Source: an uncultured Pelagibacteraceae bacterium
GTDB taxonomy: Bacteria; Pseudomonadota; Alphaproteobacteria; Pelagibacterales; Pelagibacteraceae
Direction: 5' to 3'
NCBI GenBank assembly: GCA_902628635.1
Contig: CACONQ010000005.1
Span: forward strand, 1-54,864
DNA length: 54,864 nucleotides
Position 1 is the first letter of the stretch, and each line of letters starts with the position of its first letter. This document shows positions 45,426 through 54,864 of this stretch, piece after piece. The translations under genes and the position numbers were made by a program. The notes under the pieces are model-generated. The model was not told where the DNA came from, did not search any database, and saw nothing but the letters and a program-made list of their open reading frames with translations.

Positions 45426-45451
45426 GCAATCTACACGAGAGGTAGTATTAT
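45424..45451 (+). promoter_or_regulatory. Probable promoter of leuA-mreBCD
   Basis: TTGCAA (45424-45429), 16 bases, TATTAT (45446-45451) in the 95-base gap before leuA. It directly follows the weak terminator, which fits a new transcription unit starting here. The start site near 45458 would give a leader of about 20 bases. Confidence 0.5.
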
Positions 45452-45478
45452 TGATTAGCAAATTTTTAAAAAAAAATT

Positions 45479-48092
<2,614 letters not shown>

Positions 48093-48100
48093 TTTGAAAA

Positions 48101-48952
48101 ATGCAACCCTCAAGTAGAGATGATTTTATAATAGCTATAAGATCTGCATTTTTAAAAAAAGAAAATAAACAAAAGTTTTCCCTTTCAGCACTAATTATTC
48201 TTACACTAAGTATTTTAATACTAGGCAGATATGACTTTAAAGTTATTAATTATGCTAAACTATCTTTGAAAGAGATTGCTTACAGATCTACATTTATATT
48301 TTCTACTCCTGAAAACGTTATTAAAAACGGATTTATTGCTACCAAAAATCATTTCTTTGTTTATGAGGAAAATAAAATCCTTAAACAAAAAGTTAAAGAT
48401 TTAGAAATAAAAAAATATAATGCACAATACATACAAACAGAAAATGAAAGATTAAAAGAAACACTCAATGAGTTGAAATTTTCTTCAGATGAAATTCTTG
48501 CAAAAGTTATAGTTGATAAGCAAAGTCCATTTTTAAAATCTATAATAGTAAACAAAGGGAGCAAGCATGGTGTAATACTTGGAATGGGTGTTCTCGATCA
48601 AGAGTACTTAGTAGGAAAGGTGGTAGAAGTCAATTTTACTACATCTAGAGTTTTACTTCTGTCTGATTTAAATAGTAAAATTCCTGTTGATATACTTCCA
48701 AACAATATTCAGTCTATACTATCAGGTACTGGTAGTGACATTGGAAAAATTCAGTATATAAAAGAAGAGGCTTTAATTGAGAGCGAAAGTATAGTTTACA
48801 CATCTGGCGCGGGTGGTATTTTTAAACCTGGTGTACCAATTGGCAGAACAATCAAAAATACTTTAAATTCTGAGATAAATGTTGAATTTTACTCAGAATT
48901 TTCTCAATTAAGATTTGTAAAATTAAGATCTTATAAAGCAGAGGAAAATTAA
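48101..48952 (+). CDS. mreC: Rod-shape protein MreC
   Basis: Bitopic elongasome protein linking MreB to PBP2. 283 residues: short cytoplasmic N-terminus, membrane helix near residues 27-42, coiled coil around 85-125, then two beta-barrel domains (VIVDKQSPFLKSIIVNKGSKHGVILGMGVLDQEYLVGKV). Ends one base into mreD (TAATG). Confidence 0.93.
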   Translation: MQPSSRDDFIIAIRSAFLKKENKQKFSLSALIILTLSILILGRYDFKVINYAKLSLKEIAYRSTFIFSTPENVIKNGFIATKNHFFVYEENKILKQKVKDLEIKKYNAQYIQTENERLKETLNELKFSSDEILAKVIVDKQSPFLKSIIVNKGSKHGVILGMGVLDQEYLVGKVVEVNFTTSRVLLLSDLNSKIPVDILPNNIQSILSGTGSDIGKIQYIKEEALIESESIVYTSGAGGIFKPGVPIGRTIKNTLNSEINVEFYSEFSQLRFVKLRSYKAEEN

Positions 48953-49470
48953 TGACAGAATTATCAAAGCTAAGTATTTTCAAGCAACTTTTAGAAAAAG
49001 GTCCTATTATTTTGTTATTTGTATCTACTTTAAATGAATTTGATTTTAATTATCTTGGTTTAAAGTATTTCTCTTTTAACTTTCCATTCATTCTTATTTA
49101 TTATTGGAGTCTTAAAAGACCTGGTAGCCTAGGATATGGTCTAATTTTCTTAAGTGGATTATTTAATGATGCTGTAGTTGGACTTCCAATTGGAGTGAGC
49201 TCATTAAGCTATTTATTTATTTGTGGTTTTTCATCATATTTAAGAAATATTACTTTACGGCCAAGTAGAATTAATGACTGGTTCTTTTTTGGATTTACAA
49301 TCCTTGTTGTAAATTCTTTAATGTTTGCAATATCAAATATTTTTTTTAATGTACAAATTGTTTATGAAGATGTCCTGGTAAATATATTATTTACATTTTT
49401 ATTTTATATACTTTTTAGTATTTTATTCGAATTATACAAAAATTTTGTTTACGGAGCTTCCAGTGTTTGA
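48952..49470 (+). CDS. mreD: Rod-shape protein MreD
   Basis: Small integral membrane protein (172 residues, about five helices) of the elongasome. The segment GSLGYGLIFLSGLFNDAVVGLPIGVSSLSYLF carries the family's GL..D...G.PLG-like motif. It starts on the mreC stop (one-base overlap) and runs into mrdA. Confidence 0.88.
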   Translation: MTELSKLSIFKQLLEKGPIILLFVSTLNEFDFNYLGLKYFSFNFPFILIYYWSLKRPGSLGYGLIFLSGLFNDAVVGLPIGVSSLSYLFICGFSSYLRNITLRPSRINDWFFFGFTILVVNSLMFAISNIFFNVQIVYEDVLVNILFTFLFYILFSILFELYKNFVYGASSV

Positions 49471-51430
49471 TGGTGGTGACTCAAATGTTAGAAAATTTAA
49501 TACTGTTAATAGAAGAGTATTTATATTAAAAATTGCAAAAGGGATTATCTTCACAGGTATCGTTGCAAGATTATTTAGTTTGCAGATAACTGAAAATAAA
49601 AAATACTTAACATTATCAGACAAAAATAGGTTACGAGAATGGAGGTTACCTCCGGTAAGAGGTGAATTTGAGGATTATTTTGGCAATGTAGTTGCTGGTA
49701 ATACTAAAGTTTATCAACTTCATGTAGTACCTGAGCAGGTGGAAGATTTTAAATATTTAATGGTTCGATTAAAAAATATCTTATCTTTAACAGATAAACA
49801 ATTCAGCAAAATAGTAAAAAAGAAAAAACAGCAAAAACCATGGGAAACACTTATCATATCTGAAAGTTTGACCTGGGATCAATTTTCAAAAGTAAATTTT
49901 TACTTACATGAATTATCTGGAGCAAAACCAGTATTGTCTGTGGCAAGAAATTATCCTTATAAAGCAAACTATACCCATGTACTTGGTTATGTGGCCCAAG
50001 CAAGCGAAAGTGATTTACTAGAAAATGAAGAAATTAAAAATAAACATGTTCCAGGTTTAAGGGTTGGAAAAACTGGATTAGAAAAAACATTTGAAAATTC
50101 CTTAATTGGTACAAATAGTGTCAAAAGATATGAGGTAAATGCATTTGGTAAAAGAATAAATCAAGTAGACTTTAAAGAAGGTGAGAAAGGGCAAAAAGTA
50201 AAACTCACTATAGATACAGAAATACAAAAATTGTGTAACGAACTTTTAGCAGAAAAGTCAGGTTCTATAAGTGTGATGGATATATTTACAGGTGAAATAA
50301 TTGCCATGCACTCATCACCATCTTTCGATCCGAATTTATTTATGTATGGCATAAGTTATAAAGATTGGGATTTGATCAGAAAAAATCCTTTAAAGCCTTT
50401 GATTAATAAAACTATTTCTGGTTTGTATTCACCTGGGTCAACAATTAAACCTATTGTTGCTTTATCAGCCTTGGAGAATGATGTCATCTCTACAAAATTT
50501 AAAGTTAATTGTACTGGTAAAATGGAAATGTATGGTCAAACATATCACTGTTGGAAAAAAAAGGGTCATGGCATAGTAGATCTCAGAGATGCGATTAAAC
50601 AATCTTGTGACACTTATTTCTACGAGATGAGTAGGAGACTTGGTGTTGATAGACTTAATATAACGGCAAAAAGATTCGGACTTGGGAATACAGTATTTAA
50701 AAATTTATATACAGAGGAAAAAAAGGGTTTAGTACCGTCAACAAAATGGAAAAAAAATGCTTTAGGTAAAGGATGGGTTCTAGGTGAAACCTTAATAACT
50801 GGAATAGGCCAAGGGTATATTCAAACTACACCATTACAGCTATGTCTAATGACAGCACAGTTAGCAAATGGAGGATTTAAAATATTTCCAAGAATAACAG
50901 TAGACAAAAATCAAGAGTCACTTGAGAAGATAAAATATAAAATGGATGAAAGTCTTAAAATAACAAATGAAAACTCGTCATCTTTAATTCGATCTGCTGA
51001 AGAAATTTTTTACAAAGGTGAAAAGGAATATAATAAACTTTTCCGAAACCAAGAGAATATTAAGTTTGTCTTGGAAGCAATGTCTGCCTCTACCAACGAG
51101 GTTAGAGGTACATCTTATCGGTCAAGAATTGATGATCCAAAATATAGATTTGCTGGCAAAACTGGTACAGCTCAAGTTAAAAAAATTACAAAATTGCAAA
51201 GAGAGTTGGATTTAGATACAGCACAAATTCCATACGAGGAAAGAGATCATGCTTGGTATGTTGCCTTTGGACCTTATAAAGATCCGAGATATTCATTATG
51301 TGTTTTGGTTGAACATGGGGGGTCTGGAAGTGCTACCGCAGCACCTTTGGCAAAAAAACTTATGAAAAAAATTATTGACCGTCATGAGGAAAGAGAAAAA
51401 ATTAGAAAAAATAATTTAGTGGATATTTAA
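49463..51430 (+). CDS. mrdA: Elongation-specific transpeptidase PBP2
   Basis: Class B penicillin-binding protein cross-linking lateral peptidoglycan with RodA. N-terminal anchor (about 20-40 of the longer form), then pedestal and transpeptidase domains with SPGSTIKP (SxxK), KQSCDTYFYEMS (SxN-type SCD) and AGKTGTAQ. Start: there is no ATG. GTG 49463 is chosen because ACGGAG (49451-49456) lies seven bases upstream, giving an eight-base overlap with mreD. A TTG at 49445 is also in frame. Length about 655, normal. Confidence 0.93.
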   Translation: MFDGGDSNVRKFNTVNRRVFILKIAKGIIFTGIVARLFSLQITENKKYLTLSDKNRLREWRLPPVRGEFEDYFGNVVAGNTKVYQLHVVPEQVEDFKYLMVRLKNILSLTDKQFSKIVKKKKQQKPWETLIISESLTWDQFSKVNFYLHELSGAKPVLSVARNYPYKANYTHVLGYVAQASESDLLENEEIKNKHVPGLRVGKTGLEKTFENSLIGTNSVKRYEVNAFGKRINQVDFKEGEKGQKVKLTIDTEIQKLCNELLAEKSGSISVMDIFTGEIIAMHSSPSFDPNLFMYGISYKDWDLIRKNPLKPLINKTISGLYSPGSTIKPIVALSALENDVISTKFKVNCTGKMEMYGQTYHCWKKKGHGIVDLRDAIKQSCDTYFYEMSRRLGVDRLNITAKRFGLGNTVFKNLYTEEKKGLVPSTKWKKNALGKGWVLGETLITGIGQGYIQTTPLQLCLMTAQLANGGFKIFPRITVDKNQESLEKIKYKMDESLKITNENSSSLIRSAEEIFYKGEKEYNKLFRNQENIKFVLEAMSASTNEVRGTSYRSRIDDPKYRFAGKTGTAQVKKITKLQRELDLDTAQIPYEERDHAWYVAFGPYKDPRYSLCVLVEHGGSGSATAAPLAKKLMKKIIDRHEEREKIRKNNLVDI

Positions 51431-51433
51431 AAA

Positions 51434-52558
51434 ATGTTTGAGCAATCTTCATATTCAGAACAATATACATTTTTTCAAAAATTAAGATCTTTTGATTTTG
51501 TATTAATTTTTTGTGTACTTTGTTTAGGTATAATAAGTAATTTTTCTATGTACTCAACTGATGGTGGCGAATTTTTATACCACTCTAAAAGTCATTTTAT
51601 AAGATTTGTAACTTTCTTTTCTATGATGATATTTCTATCTTTTTTTAATTTAAGATTTTGGCATTCAACAGCTTATTTATTTTATACAATTACTTTAGGT
51701 TTTTTAATTTGGGCTTCAATGTATGGTGTGACTGCATCTGGCTCTCAAAGATGGATAAATTTATATTTTATAAATCTTCAACCTTCTGAGCTTATGAAAA
51801 TTGCGATAATAGTTTGTTTTGCAAGATATTTTCACAGAGAACAAATGTCTAATATTAATAGTTTTAAAAATATTATTTTATCAATGGCTATTCTGCTTTT
51901 ACCAATTCTTCTGGTAGTAAGCCAACCTGATCTTGGTACTTCTATTTTAATTGCTATAAGTGGTGTAATTGTTTTATGGCTAGCTGGATTTAATATAAAA
52001 TATTTTATTTATTCTGGATTAACTTTAATTATCTCATTACCTTTTGTAATTTCAATGCTGAAGCCTTACCAAAAACAAAGAGTGTTAACTTTTTTTAATC
52101 CAGATAGAGATCCATTAGGTGCGGGTTATCAAATTATCCAATCAAAGATCGCAGTTGGTTCTGGCGGTCTTACAGGAAAGGGATTTCTTAAAGGTACTCA
52201 AAGTTATCTTGAATTTTTACCTGAAAAACATACGGACTTTATATTCACATTATTTTCTGAAGAACATGGATTTATTGGTTCAGTCATATTATTAATTCTG
52301 TATGGAGTTTTAATATTTAGAATATTAAATATCGGTTCTCATTCTAGAAGTTTTTTTGGAAAACTTTTCTGTTATGGTTTTGGATCTGCAATTTTTGTTT
52401 ATGTTGCGGTCAACATGTCTATGGTTTTAGGTTTACTACCTATAGTTGGTTCTCCACTTCCAATTATGTCTTATGGCGGCTCATCAATGTTAGCAACGAT
52501 GATTGGTTTAAGTATAGTAATGAGTACCAAAATTCACAGCAAACAAATAATACACTAA
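51434..52558 (+). CDS. rodA: Lateral-wall peptidoglycan glycosyltransferase RodA
   Basis: SEDS polymerase of the elongasome. 374 residues, about ten helices. Motifs: GSQRWINLYFINLQPSELMKIA, SQPDLGTSIL, FFNPDRDPLGAGYQIIQSKIAVGSGGLTGKGF (catalytic Asp loop), PEKHTDFIFTLFSEEHGFIG and MSYGGSSMLAT. Position behind PBP2 separates it from FtsW (10505). Last gene of the mre unit. Confidence 0.96.
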   Translation: MFEQSSYSEQYTFFQKLRSFDFVLIFCVLCLGIISNFSMYSTDGGEFLYHSKSHFIRFVTFFSMMIFLSFFNLRFWHSTAYLFYTITLGFLIWASMYGVTASGSQRWINLYFINLQPSELMKIAIIVCFARYFHREQMSNINSFKNIILSMAILLLPILLVVSQPDLGTSILIAISGVIVLWLAGFNIKYFIYSGLTLIISLPFVISMLKPYQKQRVLTFFNPDRDPLGAGYQIIQSKIAVGSGGLTGKGFLKGTQSYLEFLPEKHTDFIFTLFSEEHGFIGSVILLILYGVLIFRILNIGSHSRSFFGKLFCYGFGSAIFVYVAVNMSMVLGLLPIVGSPLPIMSYGGSSMLATMIGLSIVMSTKIHSKQIIH

Positions 52559-52570
52559 TTTTTGTTTAAT

Positions 52571-52600
52571 TTGTCGCTAGAATTTAAAGATTAATATGAT
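52571..52600 (+). promoter_or_regulatory. Promoter of the DadA-like oxidoreductase
   Basis: TTGTCG (52571-52576), 18 bases, TATGAT (52595-52600), in the 54-base gap after rodA. The transcript would have a leader of only about six bases before the ATG at 52613. Confidence 0.4.
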
Positions 52601-52612
52601 GTATTATTTATC

Positions 52613-53848
52613 ATGAGCAAATTAAGAATAGGTATAATCGGAGCAGGTATTCAAGGAGTTTGTAATGCACTTTTTCTTCAAAAAAAAGGTCATGAAGTAA
52701 TAATTTTTGATAAAAATGAACCTGGTAGTGGAGCATCGTATGGTAATGCTGGTCATTTTTCACCTTATGCGTCTGTTCCATTAAATAGACCAGACGTTAT
52801 CACTGATGTTCCTGCTATGCTATTAAGTTCTACTGGACCTCTTGCTCTTAAGTGGAATTACGTTCCAAGAATGATACCTTGGTTTTTTAAATTTTTAAAA
52901 AACTGTTCCAAAAAAAATATGATGCATACAGCAAAATATATGCATCAAATTTTAGATCTCGCCTTACCAGCATATGATGAATTGTTTGAAGAGTTAGATT
53001 TAGAAAATTTAGTAATTAAAAATGGAATTATGTATATTTGGAATAATCAAAATATAGGAAGTAGAAATTTAGAAATCAAAATTAGAGATGAACTTGGTGT
53101 TGATCAACAACTTCTTAATCCAAAAGAAATTCATGATTTAGAGCCTAATATCAAACCAATATATGACGGTGGGGTATTTTATTCATACGCAAGACACACT
53201 AATAATCCAAAAAGAGTTTTTCAAAAACTTTTTGATTTATTTATTCAAAAGGGTGGAAAATTTTTAAAGCAGGAAATAAACGAACTCAATTTTGATGATC
53301 AAAAACCAATTATAAGATCACAAACCCAAAGATTTATTTTTGATAAGGTTGTTATTGCTTGTGGAGCATTTTCAAAAAGAATTTCTGATAACTTATATGA
53401 AGATATACCACTTGAAACTGAGAGAGGTTATCACATACACTTTAAGGGTTGTGAAAATTTGATATCAAGACCTGTTGTATTTTCAAATAGAGGTTTTGGC
53501 ATGACTCCAATGGAACAAGGCCTAAGAGTAGTTGGAACAGTTGAATTTGGAGGTTTAAAAAATCCACCATCTGCAGAAAGAGTGAGAAATTTAATAAACA
53601 ATGCAAAGTATATGCTAGATGGTCTACCAGAGCATGATGACGAATGGTTAGGATTTAGACCAACGCTACCAGATTTTTTACCAGTTATTGGACCATCAAA
53701 GAATTATAAAAATGTTTTTTATTCATTTGGCCATCATCATTTAGGATGGACATTAGGAGCCATTTCTGGAAAGATTGTATCTAAAATGATTTTAAACGAA
53801 AAAACAAATTTAAGCTTAGAACCTTATAGCTCTTTAAGATTTTCATAA
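52613..53848 (+). CDS. FAD-dependent oxidoreductase, D-amino-acid dehydrogenase-like (DadA/DAO)
   Basis: 411 residues of the DAO superfamily. N-terminal FAD-binding motif IGIIGAGIQGVCNALFLQKKGHEV with the acidic residue in IIFDKN, then GSGASYGNAGHFSPYA (flavin-near loop typical of DadA). C-terminal RPTLPDFLPVIGPSKNYKNVFYSFGHHHLGWTLG completes the FAD site. Likely oxidises a D- or secondary amino acid to a keto acid with electrons passed to the respiratory chain. Substrate not assignable. A permease gene starts three bases later and could import its substrate. Confidence 0.85.
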   Translation: MSKLRIGIIGAGIQGVCNALFLQKKGHEVIIFDKNEPGSGASYGNAGHFSPYASVPLNRPDVITDVPAMLLSSTGPLALKWNYVPRMIPWFFKFLKNCSKKNMMHTAKYMHQILDLALPAYDELFEELDLENLVIKNGIMYIWNNQNIGSRNLEIKIRDELGVDQQLLNPKEIHDLEPNIKPIYDGGVFYSYARHTNNPKRVFQKLFDLFIQKGGKFLKQEINELNFDDQKPIIRSQTQRFIFDKVVIACGAFSKRISDNLYEDIPLETERGYHIHFKGCENLISRPVVFSNRGFGMTPMEQGLRVVGTVEFGGLKNPPSAERVRNLINNAKYMLDGLPEHDDEWLGFRPTLPDFLPVIGPSKNYKNVFYSFGHHHLGWTLGAISGKIVSKMILNEKTNLSLEPYSSLRFS

Positions 53849-53851
53849 TTT

Positions 53852-54751
53852 GTGCGAAATAAAAATGGAATTGCATATTTATTATTAATTTTTGCAACGT
53901 TATTTTGGTCAGGAAATTTTATAGTCGGAAAAGCTGCAAGCATTTATCAAATACCACCATTCTCATTAAATTTTTATCGATGGCTATTTGCTGGATTAAT
54001 ACTTTTACCTTTTACTTATGAAGAAATAATTAACAATTTTAATTATATTAAATCAAAAATAAGTCATTTTATATTATTAGGTTTCACTAGTATCACTATA
54101 TTTAATTCAATTGTTTATTATTCACTTTATCATACCCAAGTAATTAGCGGGGTCTTAATGATTTCAACAATACCAGTATGGATAATTTTAATTTCATCTA
54201 TGTTAAAAATTGAAAAAACTAATATTTTTCAATTGTCAGGAGTTGCACTTTCTCTCATTGGTGTAATTTTTATTATTACTAAAGCAGATATTAATTTAAT
54301 TCGTAATCTTGATTTCAATAGAGGGGATTTGACCATGGTAGTTGCAATGCTTGCTTGGGCAATCTATTCGTCTTTTTTGAAGAAAGATAAAATTAAAATA
54401 TCTCAAATTGCTTTACTTGAGGTAGTAATTATATCTGGTTTACTTTTTTTAATACCGATATTTATTATTGAAATGTCTTTAGGAAATAATATTCAATTCA
54501 ATAAACCCTTTTTCCTAACTTTAGCATACGTTGTATTATTTCCAGGACTAGCTTCCTTTTTCTTTTGGATTAAAGGGATTGGGATAATTGGAGCAAATAG
54601 AGCTGGAATTTTTTTACACTTAATGCCAATATTTGGTGCGATAATGGCTATGTTAATATTTGATGAAAAATTTATGTTTTATCATATTTTAGGTGCGATA
54701 TTTATTATAATAGGAATTTCATTATCAAATAAAAAAACTAAACTAAATTAA
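53852..54751 (+). CDS. EamA/DMT-family permease
   Basis: 299 residues with ten predicted helices in two EamA halves (ATLFWSGNFIVGKAAS opens the first; AMLAWAIYSSFLKKDKIK the second). Drug/metabolite transporter family; many members export or import amino acids or purines. It begins with GTG 53852, three bases after the oxidoreductase stop, with no in-frame ATG nearby. Likely cotranscribed with it; substrate unknown. Confidence 0.85.
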   Translation: MRNKNGIAYLLLIFATLFWSGNFIVGKAASIYQIPPFSLNFYRWLFAGLILLPFTYEEIINNFNYIKSKISHFILLGFTSITIFNSIVYYSLYHTQVISGVLMISTIPVWIILISSMLKIEKTNIFQLSGVALSLIGVIFIITKADINLIRNLDFNRGDLTMVVAMLAWAIYSSFLKKDKIKISQIALLEVVIISGLLFLIPIFIIEMSLGNNIQFNKPFFLTLAYVVLFPGLASFFFWIKGIGIIGANRAGIFLHLMPIFGAIMAMLIFDEKFMFYHILGAIFIIIGISLSNKKTKLN

Positions 54752-54752
54752 A

Positions 54753-54864
54753 ATGGTCAAAAAAATTAATTCTAAATTATCTTCAGATCAAAAACTTGTT
54801 TTGTTTGAAGAGGGCACTGAACCTCCTGGATCAAGTGAATTAAATTTTGAAAAAAGAGATGGAT
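54753..54864 (+). CDS. msrB: Peptide-methionine (R)-S-oxide reductase MsrB, N-terminal part
   Basis: An ORF opens at ATG 54753, one base after the permease stop, and runs off the window. The 37 visible residues include KLSSDQKLVLFEEGTEPPGS followed by SELNFEKRDG. This matches the start of alphaproteobacterial MsrB (pattern LSxxQxxVxxxxGTExPGSSxLNxEKRxG), which repairs oxidised methionine. The zinc CxxC and catalytic Cys lie beyond the window. Confidence 0.8.
   Translation, partial: MVKKINSKLSSDQKLVLFEEGTEPPGSSELNFEKRDG

Overview
The window is AT-rich DNA (roughly 70% A+T by eye) from an alphaproteobacterium, most likely a streamlined SAR11/Pelagibacterales-type marine bacterium. The evidence is the dense packing with many 1-11 bp overlaps, alphaproteobacterial gene neighbourhoods (rnpB tail then mraZ; hflK-hflC-DUF2065-degP; mreBCD-PBP2-rodA), ThyX instead of ThyA, and a circularly permuted two-piece tmRNA gene, an alphaproteobacterial trait. 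The assignment is from gene content and composition only.

Layout: (1) 1-60 is the 3' end of RNase P RNA. (2) 136-19097 is a division and cell-wall (dcw) cluster, all on +: a promoter overlapped by MraZ-box-like repeats, mraZ, a small ORF, ftsZ, rsmH, ftsL-like, ftsI, a murE-murF fusion, mraY, murD, ftsW, murG, murC, murB, ddl, ftsQ, a drastically shortened ftsA-like gene, lpxC and bamD, followed by ligA to 21139. Two points stand out. ftsZ sits at the front rather than after ftsA. The FtsA homologue keeps only its 1C-like domain and a membrane-targeting tail. (3) 21123-29866 holds pepP and uvrD (-), an AsmA-like gene (+), fumC (-), a MazG-like gene and a small-protein/membrane-protein pair. 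(4) 29878-33308 is an accessory block directly downstream of the tmRNA 3' end. It carries three partial or full copies of the tmRNA 3' pseudoknot sequence, which divide it into three roughly 1.0-1.25 kb units: a secreted LytM-like protein; three small membrane/secreted proteins including an octapeptide-repeat protein; and a secreted polysaccharide lyase. In two units the stop codon directly abuts the next repeat, and no integrase is present. (5) 33280-37424 holds tmRNA (-), thyX, a GT-C-like membrane protein (-), an FkbM methyltransferase and an Mrp ATPase (-). (6) 37505-41995 is hflK-hflC-DUF2065-degP-miaA. (7) 42034-47056 is branched-chain amino-acid synthesis (ilvB, ilvH, ilvC, leuA). (8) 47058-52558 is the elongasome set mreB-mreC-mreD-mrdA-rodA. 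(9) 52613-54864 holds a DadA-like oxidoreductase, a DMT-family permease and the start of msrB.

Functionally, regions 2 and 8 supply almost the complete route from UDP-MurNAc to lipid II plus both the septal (FtsW/FtsI) and lateral (RodA/PBP2) synthases. The most unusual part is region 4, which looks like an array of integrase-free, cassette-like islets anchored on the tmRNA 3' end.
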